Part shown: piece after piece, positions 25,527 through 33,359 of the stretch
How the letters are laid out: the number at the start of each line of letters is the position of its first letter
Numbering within the stretch: the first letter of the stretch is position 1
DNA from: Candidatus Omnitrophota bacterium
Lineage (GTDB): Bacteria > Omnitrophota > Gorgyraeia > B26-G9
Direction: 5' to 3'
DNA length: 40,942 nucleotides
Assembly: GCA_018895275.1 (NCBI GenBank)
Contig: JAHIOQ010000098.1
Span: 1 to 40,942 of the forward strand
Made by a program: the position numbers and the translations under genes
Notes under the pieces: generated by a model
Told to the model about the DNA's origin: nothing
What the model saw: only the letters and a program-made list of their open reading frames with translations
Databases searched by the model: none

Positions 25527-26789
25527 ATGAAACATGTGGTTATTATCGGAAATTCCGCGGCGGGGATAAGCGCGGCGGAGTCTATAAGGAAGAGCGATTC
25601 ACAGCTGAAGATCACGGTTATTTCCGAAGAAAAGGGAATGCCGTATTATCGTTACCGCATTGCCGATATCCTGTCCGCAAGGGCAAAGGAAAGCGACATA
25701 GTGTTTAAGCGGCCGGAATTTTATTCCGCACATAATATCCAGCTTATACTCGGCAAAAAGGCGGAAAAGGTTAATACGGCCAAAAACTTTGTTGTGCTTT
25801 CGGACAAGACAAAGGTTGAGTATGACGGCCTGATTGTTGCCAGCGGGATGACGGCAAATATGTCCAAAGAGATAAAAGGTATAAACAAGCACGGGGTGTT
25901 GGGGTTTCGCACGATCGATAATATCCGCGATATCCTGGAATTGATACCGATTACGCGTACGGTTTGCGTTTTGGGCAGCGGAATCCCGGCGCTGAAAGCC
26001 GCCACGGCCTTGAGCCAAAAGGGAATGGAGGTAAAGATAATCTGCAGAGACGATTTCCTGCTTCCGGATATACTCGACCCTCAAGCTGCGGAGTTTTTTC
26101 AAAGCTATTTTCAGGAACGCAATGTCGAGGTTTTACTGAAACGGGATATCGTGGAGATTTTCGGGAACGGGGACGTTAAGGCGATAAAGACAGATGCCGG
26201 CAAGGTGATCGGCTGCGGGATTGTTATTATTGAGCGAGATTTTGTAGCTCAAGTATCTTTCCTCGAAGATTCAGGCGTAAAATGTGAAAACGGCATAGAA
26301 GTTGATAAGTTTTTGTGTACATCCTGCCCGAATGTTTTTGCCGCGGGAGACGTTATTCAGCGCCGCGGCATTGGCCGCTTTTATTCCTGGAATACGTCCT
26401 TGGCCCAGGGAGAAATTGCCGCTAGGAATATTATCAATCAGCTACAGGGCAGGCAGGAGGAGATGGTTGCCTACCAACCGGCTTCAGAATGGCCGACGCA
26501 GGCCGCGGAATTTTTTGGTTTATCGCTTGTCTGCTTAGGAGTTACCTCAAGCCCGGCGGCGGAAAACAAAGAGGAAATGGTGTTTTCCGACAAGAGCCGC
26601 AATGTTTATAAAAAGGCGGTTATTTCCAATGCCCGGCTTGTCGGGTTTCTCGGCGTGGGGACCCTGCCGGATGAGAAAGAAATCTATTCCCGGCTCATTA
26701 GTACGCAGGCGGACATTTCTTTAATCAAAAATGATTTGCTGTCCGAACGTTTAACGCCTGATTTAGTGAAGGATTTGGCGCAGCCTTAG
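25527..26789 (+). CDS. FAD/NAD(P)-dependent oxidoreductase (NirB/rubredoxin-reductase-like fold)
   Basis: A 420-residue pyridine-nucleotide oxidoreductase with two Rossmann parts: VIIGNSAAGISAAE at 4-17 for FAD and VCVLGSGIPALKAA near 150 for NAD(P)H. The FAD-closing motif NVFAAGDV lies near 272. There is no CxxC redox disulfide, so it is of the non-disulfide class that reduces a partner protein. The ATG at 25527 follows GGGGAGA and is preferred over an upstream in-frame start. It lies between folD and the MetH activation gene. One role consistent with context is to feed electrons for reductive reactivation of cob(II)alamin, replacing flavodoxin; this is inference only. Confidence 0.82.
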   Translation: MKHVVIIGNSAAGISAAESIRKSDSQLKITVISEEKGMPYYRYRIADILSARAKESDIVFKRPEFYSAHNIQLILGKKAEKVNTAKNFVVLSDKTKVEYDGLIVASGMTANMSKEIKGINKHGVLGFRTIDNIRDILELIPITRTVCVLGSGIPALKAATALSQKGMEVKIICRDDFLLPDILDPQAAEFFQSYFQERNVEVLLKRDIVEIFGNGDVKAIKTDAGKVIGCGIVIIERDFVAQVSFLEDSGVKCENGIEVDKFLCTSCPNVFAAGDVIQRRGIGRFYSWNTSLAQGEIAARNIINQLQGRQEEMVAYQPASEWPTQAAEFFGLSLVCLGVTSSPAAENKEEMVFSDKSRNVYKKAVISNARLVGFLGVGTLPDEKEIYSRLISTQADISLIKNDLLSERLTPDLVKDLAQP

Positions 26790-26836
26790 AGCAGTTTTGA
26801 CAGAACCAAGCGGGCAAAGAAGGGGTAATATGAGCT

Positions 26837-27457
26837 TTGAAGGTTCATTTTTTTGATGCAATCAATGTGGTTCTTCCCCAAGAAAGAATTTATTCGCGGC
26901 TGGGCTTTGTAAAAGGCAAAACCCGGGTAGCGGAGGTTCAAAAAGCGCGGATAGAGCAGGATATCATCCGCGCGCTGGAGCTTATTAATCTGCAGGGCGC
27001 GGCAGTGCGTTGTCCTATCCTGGAAAAGACGGATTCCCTGTTTAAGATACCCGGCGGTTTGAAGTTTTCCAGCAAATCGCTGCTTCAGATGCTTCAGGGC
27101 TGTGAAGAGGTTATTTTTATGGCCGCGACCGCCGGCAAAGAGATTGTAAACGCAATTGCTGCAGGCAGCGCTGCGGCGGACATGACCGGAGCGGTTGTCT
27201 TCGATGCCGTGGCCAGTGAAATGACGGATGCCGGGCTGGAATGGATAATGGAATATTATAGCTATGAGCTGCGGCGGGAAAACAAATTCCTGACCAAGAG
27301 GCGGTTTTCCTCCGGATACGGAGATTTTTCCCTGGAAAACCAGAAAAATATCGGCGATATTTTACAGTTGGAAAAGATCGGCGTGAGAGTTACACCGTAT
27401 TTTCTGCTCGAACCGGAGAAGTCGGTTACCGCGGTAGCGGGCATTACCCCTATTTAA
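26837..27457 (+). CDS. Stand-alone cobalamin-reactivation domain of methionine synthase
   Basis: A 206-residue protein matching the C-terminal AdoMet-binding activation domain of MetH. FMAATAGKEI is followed by a helical core with DAVASEMTD, then FSSGYGDFSLENQ, the equivalent of the SAM-binding RxxPGYG block, and LLEPEKSVTAVAGI at the end. It would use SAM and an electron donor to remethylate inactive cob(II)alamin on the adjacent MetH. Thermotoga maritima is a known case of MetH with a separately encoded activation domain. The start is TTG at 26837; the frame is closed by a stop immediately upstream. An ATG at 26830 in another frame opens only an eight-codon peptide. It lies 15 bases before metH. 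Confidence 0.88.
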   Translation: MKVHFFDAINVVLPQERIYSRLGFVKGKTRVAEVQKARIEQDIIRALELINLQGAAVRCPILEKTDSLFKIPGGLKFSSKSLLQMLQGCEEVIFMAATAGKEIVNAIAAGSAAADMTGAVVFDAVASEMTDAGLEWIMEYYSYELRRENKFLTKRRFSSGYGDFSLENQKNIGDILQLEKIGVRVTPYFLLEPEKSVTAVAGITPI

Positions 27458-27472
27458 GATGAAGGATGATAG

Positions 27473-29896
27473 ATGACGGATATACGTACGCTTTTAAAAA
27501 GAAGAGTTGTTGTTCTGGACGGCGCGATGGGAACGGAGTTGCAAAAAAGAGGCATGCCGCAAGGGATATGCCCGGAGATATGGTGCCTGGAAAATCCCGA
27601 TGTGCTTAAGTCCGTGCATGCGGATTATTCCCGGGCTGGCGCGGATATCGTTTACACCTGCACCTTTGGCGCAAACCGCGTAAAACTGGCGCAGTATGGA
27701 AAACATGATGCGCGGAAGGTGAACAGACAGTTGGTCCGGCTGGCGCGGCAGGCGGCCGGGAAAAATACGCTTATTGCCGGTGATATCGCGCCTACGGGTA
27801 AATTCGTGGAGCCGTTCGGGCCGCTTGGTTTTGAAGAGGCGGTATCGGTTTATAAAGAACAGGTAAAAGGCCTGCTTGAGGCGGGGGTTGATCTGTTTGT
27901 AATTGAGACAATGATGGATATCCAGGAAGCGCGGGCGGCGCTTATTGCCGTAAAAGAACTTACGTCTAAGTTTACGATGGTGTCGATGACTTATGAGAAA
28001 AGCGGCATGACCCTGAACGGAACGGATCCCCTGACGGCCTTGATTACTTTGCAGAGCCTCGGCGCGGATGCCGTGGGATGCAACTGCTCCAGCGGGCCGG
28101 AACAGATGATTCGTTTGATTGAAGCGATGAAGCCTTACGCGAAGGTGCCGCTTATCGCCAAACCGAACGCGGGTATGCCCCGGCTATTAAAAGGGAAGAC
28201 GTCTTTTTCTATGGATGCGAAGGAATTTGCCGCTTTTGGGAAAAGACTGGTACAAAGCGGGGTTAATTTTTTAGGCGGCTGCTGCGGGACAACCCCGGAA
28301 CATATTGCCGCAGTAAAAAAATCTCTCACAGGGATAAAGCCCGTGCCGTTGCGGCGGCGGGCGCTTAGCGCGCTTAGCTCGGCGAGAAGCCATGTTATTC
28401 TGGAAGATTCACGCGCTTTATGTGTTGCGGGCGAATGTATTAATCCCACGGGGAAGAAGGACCTGCAGGAGGCCTTGCGCAGCGGTAAAATGGCGATTGT
28501 GCGTTCTTTGGCCAAAGCCCAGCAAGAAAAAGGGGCGCAGCTGTTGGATGTTAACGCCGGGGTTGCCGGGATAGATGAGAAAATCACATTAACGGAACTG
28601 ATTCGTACGCTTTGCGTTTCAACGAAATTACCACTGGTAATCGATTCTGCCGACGAGGAAGCGATAGAACAGGCCCTGCGGATTTATCCCGGGCGCGCGT
28701 TGATTAATTCTATTTCCGGAGAGAAAAAGAAGATTAAAAAGCTTCTTCCCCTGGCGGCTAAATACGGGGCGATGTTTATCCTTTTGCCTTTAAGCGATAA
28801 GCATATTCCGCAAACCTTTGAGGGTAGAAAAAAAATCGTTCAGCAGGTTTTCCGAAAAGCCGCGGCATTGGGGCTTTCCAAAAGCGATGTTGTTGTCGAC
28901 GGGCTGGTGATGTCGGTTTCTTCCTTTGCGCAATCGGCTTTGGTAACGATGAAAACAATTCATTGGGCGGCGCGCTCATTTAAAGTTAATACGATTTGCG
29001 GGCTTTCGAATATCTCTTTCGGTATGCCCTGCCGCAGCCTGCTTAATAAGACCTGCCGTAGCCTGTTTCGCAAGCAGGGATTGTCCATGGTTATCGATAA
29101 TCCGTTACGGAAGTCTTCCGGATATAACAAGTACGCGGCGAACGTGTTATTGTCCAAGGATAAAGACGCGGCAGAATACATCGCTTATTGTAAGCAGCTG
29201 TCTGAGGGAAAGCCTGCGGATTCCAGGCCCGCGGCATCCGCGGATAAATCTCCGCAGGATAAAGTGTTTGCGGCAATCGTGGAAGGTTACCGGGGTGATG
29301 TGAAGGAGTATGTCTTAGAGGCGCTCAACCGCGGGGCCGGGGCGTTGACACTGGTTAATGAGGTAATGATTCCGGCGATTAACAGGGTGGGAAGCTTGTT
29401 TGATAAAAAGGAATATTTCTTGCCGCAACTTATTGCCGGCGCGGAAACGATGAGAATAGCTTTTGAAATTCTCGCGCCGTATTTAAAAAATTCCGGGGAC
29501 GGTGAAAATAAAAAGACCGTGTTTATTATTGCCACGGTAGAGGGAGATATCCATGACATCGGGAAAAATATTGTCGCGCTTATGCTCCAAAACCACGGTT
29601 TTTCCGTTATAGATTTAGGCAAGGATGTCCCCGTGAAAAAAATCATCAATGAGATAAAGAAGCACGAAAGGCCGCTTGTGGGGCTTTCCGCGCTGATGAC
29701 CACAACGATGGTACACATGCGGGAGATTATCGAGTGTGCCGGGAACGAAGGCCTTAAGTGCGGTTTCATGGTCGGCGGCGCGGTAGTAACCAAAGGGTAT
29801 GCCGCTTCGATCGGCGCGGAGTACGCGCGCGACGGTGTAGAAGCGGTTCGTGTCGCCAAACAATTAGAGAATATATGTTTAAATAAAAAGAAATAA
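27473..29896 (+). CDS. metH: Cobalamin-dependent methionine synthase lacking the activation domain
   Basis: An 807-residue three-module enzyme, against about 1200 for the full form. Residues 1-290 are the homocysteine-binding barrel with LDGAMGTELQ and zinc ligands C205 (GCNCSSGP), C270 and C271 (GGCCGTTPEH). Residues 310-580 are the methyl-THF-binding pterin barrel (GECINPTGKK, DVNAG, VIDSAD). Residues 600-800 are the helical cap and B12-binding domain with EGDIHDIGKN, where H694 would be the cobalt ligand. The last AdoMet domain is absent and is supplied by the gene 15 bases upstream. It transfers methyl from methyl-THF to homocysteine. All expected catalytic residues are present. Confidence 0.95.
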   Translation: MTDIRTLLKRRVVVLDGAMGTELQKRGMPQGICPEIWCLENPDVLKSVHADYSRAGADIVYTCTFGANRVKLAQYGKHDARKVNRQLVRLARQAAGKNTLIAGDIAPTGKFVEPFGPLGFEEAVSVYKEQVKGLLEAGVDLFVIETMMDIQEARAALIAVKELTSKFTMVSMTYEKSGMTLNGTDPLTALITLQSLGADAVGCNCSSGPEQMIRLIEAMKPYAKVPLIAKPNAGMPRLLKGKTSFSMDAKEFAAFGKRLVQSGVNFLGGCCGTTPEHIAAVKKSLTGIKPVPLRRRALSALSSARSHVILEDSRALCVAGECINPTGKKDLQEALRSGKMAIVRSLAKAQQEKGAQLLDVNAGVAGIDEKITLTELIRTLCVSTKLPLVIDSADEEAIEQALRIYPGRALINSISGEKKKIKKLLPLAAKYGAMFILLPLSDKHIPQTFEGRKKIVQQVFRKAAALGLSKSDVVVDGLVMSVSSFAQSALVTMKTIHWAARSFKVNTICGLSNISFGMPCRSLLNKTCRSLFRKQGLSMVIDNPLRKSSGYNKYAANVLLSKDKDAAEYIAYCKQLSEGKPADSRPAASADKSPQDKVFAAIVEGYRGDVKEYVLEALNRGAGALTLVNEVMIPAINRVGSLFDKKEYFLPQLIAGAETMRIAFEILAPYLKNSGDGENKKTVFIIATVEGDIHDIGKNIVALMLQNHGFSVIDLGKDVPVKKIINEIKKHERPLVGLSALMTTTMVHMREIIECAGNEGLKCGFMVGGAVVTKGYAASIGAEYARDGVEAVRVAKQLENICLNKKK

Positions 29897-29928
29897 ACCT
29901 TAACGGGGTAAATCTAAAGGCGTTCAGC

Positions 29929-30061
29929 ATGCGTAGTCACGGGGGTAACCACGATCGAGGAACTCCTGCAAAAGCCGGTTGTGCGTTTAACTGCGCAAGC
30001 GCGGACGCTGGGCGTTGCTTGCGGCATGTCCGGCCGCGAGGCTTTGGAAAAAATGCTTTGA
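29929..30061 (+). other. Possible small gene disrupted by an extra base in a G5 run
   Basis: An ATG at 29929 has AAAGG eight bases upstream. Read directly, its frame gives Arg/His/Cys-rich sequence unlike a protein and runs on into the next gene. If one base of the GGGGG run at 29941-29945 is skipped, the frame reads VTTIEELLQKPVVRL, then LGVACGMSGREALEKML, and ends at TGA 30059-30061. That is compositionally like a real protein of about 43 residues. It ends 11 bases before the next start, over its ribosome site. I do not recognise a family. Confidence 0.35.
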
Positions 30062-30072
30062 GGTGTGTTTTT

Positions 30073-31407
30073 ATGGCCAGGTCGAAAAATTTTGCTCATG
30101 GGACGGTTGCAAGACGCACAACTATAGGTATTATTTTTGCCGTTGGGATGTTTATTTGTCTTTTCGTTATTTGTGCCCGCGCCGAGGTTATCGATAAGAA
30201 TCCTGATTTGGAAAAAATCATTGATAAGATTGAAAAAAAATGGGAAAAGATTGATTCCTATTCCGCAGATGTCTACATGCGCGTGCGCTCCGGCGACGTC
30301 ATTATCTCCGAAATCAAAGGCAAATACTATTTTAAACGTCCTCAAAAAACGAGAACGAAAGTCCTTGTTTCCGGAATGGACGGGGCGATAAATATGACCG
30401 ATTTATTCGTCGATAACGGAAAAAGCTCCTGGCAGGTAATCTTTTCGCCCAAGGGAAAAATTTTGAGTGTGGAGAAAAATGAGCGCACCGTGGCGGAGAT
30501 GCTCTCCGGGATACTTAAGGACAAATTTAAGGTTTATTCCGGAAATGTCGAATTCGACCTGCGGAAATATTTTAATGTGCTTCGTTCGGAAAAATATTAC
30601 CCCAAGAGCCTTGAAAAAAAGGTTTGGAACGGCAAGCAGATGTATGTGCTGCGGATGCGGCTGGATGAATATATACAGCGCGATATGATACGGAAGATGT
30701 GGCGCATAGGTATGCCGCGCAATTACAATTTGGCGGCTAAGGACATGTTGTTTTATTTTAACGAGAGCGATTTTTTGTTACGTAAGATAGAATTTACCAG
30801 CTTATTCGACAATTCGGTTTTCTCTCAGTTAACCTACAGCAATATACGCATTAATAACTCCATGGCGGACAGCCTGTTTGAGTATATTCCGCCCTCCGGG
30901 GTATGGATAAAAGACGACAGGGCGCTGCAAAAAAGAGAAGAGACACATAAAGACCAAATGCACAGCAGTTCAATTCGTTTATTGGGCAAGGAATGTCCTG
31001 CTTTCTCTTTAGCGGATTTCAATCATAAGCTTTACCGGTTTGATAAGTTAAAGGGTAAAATTTTGCTGATTACGTTTTGGGTTGAATTCCGGGACCACTG
31101 CCGTTTGATACTGCCGCAACTCGAGAATGTGTTTCAGAAATTCAAGAGCGACGAGGAAGTAGAGATTTTGACGGTTACGCGCGGGGATAAGGAGAAAATC
31201 AGGAAATTTCTCGAAGAAAACAATTTTTCTTTTCCCGTGCTTTTTGACCGTTATCAGGAAACATTTAATGAAAAATTTTCCGTAAAGAGCGTACCGGTTA
31301 GTTTTTTTGTCGATAAACAGGGAGTGATCCGTGATATCCATTTCGGCTATGCCCGGGATATCGATAAGTTTTTTATTGAAAAAATCAAAGAACTTAAAAG
31401 TAAATAG
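30073..31407 (+). CDS. LolA-like lipoprotein-binding domain fused to a thioredoxin-like domain with one cysteine
   Basis: A 444-residue protein. A hydrophobic segment at about 16-35 is a signal peptide or anchor. Residues 45-270 look like the LolA/outer-membrane lipoprotein-sorting half-barrel (IEKKWEKIDSYSADVYMRV start, then KGKYYFKRP and many beta strands). Residues 300-444 are a TlpA/AhpC-type thioredoxin fold: LGKECPAFSL, KGKILLITFW, VPVSFFVDKQGVIRD. The active site WCxxC reads FRDHC: the attacking Cys is R340 and only C343 remains, so thiol-disulfide exchange is unlikely. The ATG at 30073 with GAGGTG upstream is chosen; the 48-codon upstream extension is not protein-like. Likely periplasmic. 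It may bind lipids or lipoproteins. Confidence 0.75.
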   Translation: MARSKNFAHGTVARRTTIGIIFAVGMFICLFVICARAEVIDKNPDLEKIIDKIEKKWEKIDSYSADVYMRVRSGDVIISEIKGKYYFKRPQKTRTKVLVSGMDGAINMTDLFVDNGKSSWQVIFSPKGKILSVEKNERTVAEMLSGILKDKFKVYSGNVEFDLRKYFNVLRSEKYYPKSLEKKVWNGKQMYVLRMRLDEYIQRDMIRKMWRIGMPRNYNLAAKDMLFYFNESDFLLRKIEFTSLFDNSVFSQLTYSNIRINNSMADSLFEYIPPSGVWIKDDRALQKREETHKDQMHSSSIRLLGKECPAFSLADFNHKLYRFDKLKGKILLITFWVEFRDHCRLILPQLENVFQKFKSDEEVEILTVTRGDKEKIRKFLEENNFSFPVLFDRYQETFNEKFSVKSVPVSFFVDKQGVIRDIHFGYARDIDKFFIEKIKELKSK

Positions 31408-31486
31408 TCCGCTTCGGCCCGTCATTTTTTGCTTTTAAAATGAATCTGTATCCTCGTGAAAATTCTGCTTTTGCGCAACTAATTAT

Positions 31487-31515
31487 TTGATATAACAGGG
31501 GTTATTTGCTATACT
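31487..31515 (+). promoter_or_regulatory. Extended -10 promoter of panB
   Basis: TTGATA 31487-31492, 17-bp spacer, TATACT 31510-31515 preceded by TGC. The expected start site near 31522 leaves a leader of only about 13 bases that consists mostly of the ribosome site GAGGTGAT. Confidence 0.65.
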
Positions 31516-31534
31516 AAGCTTTGAGGTGATGACT

Positions 31535-32377
31535 ATGGAACGAAAAAAAATAACTATTAGCGACCTTTCCAGAATTAAAAGCGAGGGCGGCAGGATTGCG
31601 ATGCTTACGGCATATGATTTTTCCACGGCATTAGTTTTGGAAAGCGCGGGGATCGACATTATTCTTGTCGGTGATTCGCTGGGCAATGTCATACTTGGTT
31701 ATGATTCTACGGTTCCGGTTACGATGGAGGAAATGATTCATCATGCGAAAGCGGTTAGGCGCGGGACAAGGTATGCTTTTTTAGTCGCGGATATGCCGTT
31801 CATGTCGTTTAATATCGACAAAGCACAGACAATTACTAATGCGGGCAGGCTTGTCAAGGAAGCCGGGGCGGATGCGGTGAAAATAGAAGGCGGCAACGAA
31901 ACGATATCCGCAATGATTAAGGCCGTTGTTGATGCGGGGATTCCGGTCATGGGGCATATTGGGCTTACGCCGCAAACGGCAACGATGCTCGGCGGCTACA
32001 AGGTGCAGGGAAATAACGCCGCCGCGGCAAAGGAATTAATGCGGCAGGCGGCTGTCCTGGAAAAGGCCGGTTGTTTCAGTATCGTATTGGAGTGCATTCC
32101 CGACGTGCTGGCTGAACTTATTTCGAAAAAAATGAAAATTCCGGTGATTGGCATCGGCGCGGGAGTGAGATGTGACGGACAGGTTCTTGTTACGCACGAT
32201 ATGCTGGGGCTTTATGAGCGTTTAAGCCCTAAATTCGTTAAACGGTATGCGCATCTGGCGAAAGAGATGTCAGAGGCGGTTGCCAACTATATTCAAGAAG
32301 TCAAGGATGCGAAATTTCCTTTGCCGCAACACTCGTATACGATGAAAAAAGAAGAGTTGGAAAAACTTGGTTTATAA
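31535..32377 (+). CDS. panB: Ketopantoate hydroxymethyltransferase
   Basis: A 280-residue enzyme that adds a hydroxymethyl group from 5,10-methylene-THF to ketoisovalerate, the first step of pantothenate and CoA synthesis. Seen: MLTAYDFSTA, ILVGDSLGNV with the metal-binding Asp, MEEMIHHAKAVRRG, VADMPFMSF, AVKIEGG with the substrate lysine, and GHIGLTPQ. Length is normal. Starts at GTG 31526, ATG 31529 and ATG 31535 are all in frame; 31535 has the best spacing to GAGGTGAT and I chose it. It opens a unit with panE and fits the neighbouring one-carbon genes, since its cofactor is made by FolD. Confidence 0.96.
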   Translation: MERKKITISDLSRIKSEGGRIAMLTAYDFSTALVLESAGIDIILVGDSLGNVILGYDSTVPVTMEEMIHHAKAVRRGTRYAFLVADMPFMSFNIDKAQTITNAGRLVKEAGADAVKIEGGNETISAMIKAVVDAGIPVMGHIGLTPQTATMLGGYKVQGNNAAAAKELMRQAAVLEKAGCFSIVLECIPDVLAELISKKMKIPVIGIGAGVRCDGQVLVTHDMLGLYERLSPKFVKRYAHLAKEMSEAVANYIQEVKDAKFPLPQHSYTMKKEELEKLGL

Positions 32378-32410
32378 TACGCAGGCGCGCCTTTTTGCGC
32401 TGAGAGGTGA

Positions 32411-33349
32411 ATGATGAAGATCGTAATTGTTGGTCCGGGGGCGATGGGATGTTTATTTGCGGCTTTCTTTGCCAAGAAAAAGCAGGCGGAAGTATGGGTA
32501 TTGGATAAAGATGCGCGAAGGGCAAAAAGGCTGAGAGACTCCGGCATAACCATCGAAGGCACAAGCGGCAGTTTTAAAGTAAAAGTCGATATTACGGCCA
32601 GGCCGCAGGATATCAAGGCCTGTGACCTGGTTATTCTTTGCGTTAAATCCTACGATACGGAAACAGCGGTAAAGACAATTGGGCCTTTCCTGGGGCAGGA
32701 CAGCAATGTCCTTACCCTGCAGAACGGCCTCGGCAACATCGAAATGATTTCCGAGATTGTCGGCAGAGACCGGGTCGTGGGAGGAATTACCTCGCACGGC
32801 GCGACGCTTATCAGCGAAGGCCATACCTATCACGCGGGAACGGGAGATACGATAATCGGCAGGATTGACGGTACGTTTACCGTGGCGATGCGGCATATCC
32901 GGGAAGTCATGAACCGCGCCGGAATCAGCACAAGGCTGACAAAGGATGTTAACGGGGTAATTTGGAGTAAGCTGATTATCAACGCCGGCATCAACGCGCT
33001 TACGGCGATTACCCGGCTGCCGAACGGCCGGCTCATCGAATTGCCGGAAACGAGAGAAATTGTTTCCATGGCGGTTACGGAGGCGGTCCGCGTTGCCAAG
33101 AAAAAAAGAATCAAGCTTATCTATGACGACCCGATTCAGAAGGTTGAATCGGTCTGCCGCGCTACGGAACAAAATCTTTCATCAATGCTGCAGGATCTGA
33201 TGAAGAAAAAGAGAACGGAAATCGATTTTATTAACGGCGCAATCGTGCGCCAGGCCAAAAGCCTGAATATTCCCAGCCCGGCGAATACCATTCTTGCCGA
33301 CCTGGTTAAGACAATGGAGCAGGGATATGCTCCGGAAAAGACTGCCTGA
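32411..33349 (+). CDS. panE: Ketopantoate reductase
   Basis: A 312-residue NADPH-dependent 2-dehydropantoate 2-reductase, next step after PanB. The Rossmann motif VGPGAMGCLFAA is at the N terminus, VILCVKSYDTE marks the cofactor fold, LTLQNGLGN is the family signature, and WSKLIINAGINALTAI carries the catalytic lysine and substrate asparagine. An ATG doublet (32411, 32414) follows GAGAGGTG; either may be used. The next gene follows 10 bases after the stop. All key residues are present and length is normal. Confidence 0.94.
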   Translation: MMKIVIVGPGAMGCLFAAFFAKKKQAEVWVLDKDARRAKRLRDSGITIEGTSGSFKVKVDITARPQDIKACDLVILCVKSYDTETAVKTIGPFLGQDSNVLTLQNGLGNIEMISEIVGRDRVVGGITSHGATLISEGHTYHAGTGDTIIGRIDGTFTVAMRHIREVMNRAGISTRLTKDVNGVIWSKLIINAGINALTAITRLPNGRLIELPETREIVSMAVTEAVRVAKKKRIKLIYDDPIQKVESVCRATEQNLSSMLQDLMKKKRTEIDFINGAIVRQAKSLNIPSPANTILADLVKTMEQGYAPEKTA

Positions 33350-33359
33350 GTAAGAATTT

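Noticed and set aside
29929-30072. 48-codon N-terminal extension of the LolA-thioredoxin protein
   Set aside because: Composition is not protein-like and the signal peptide would be buried; ATG 30073 is better.
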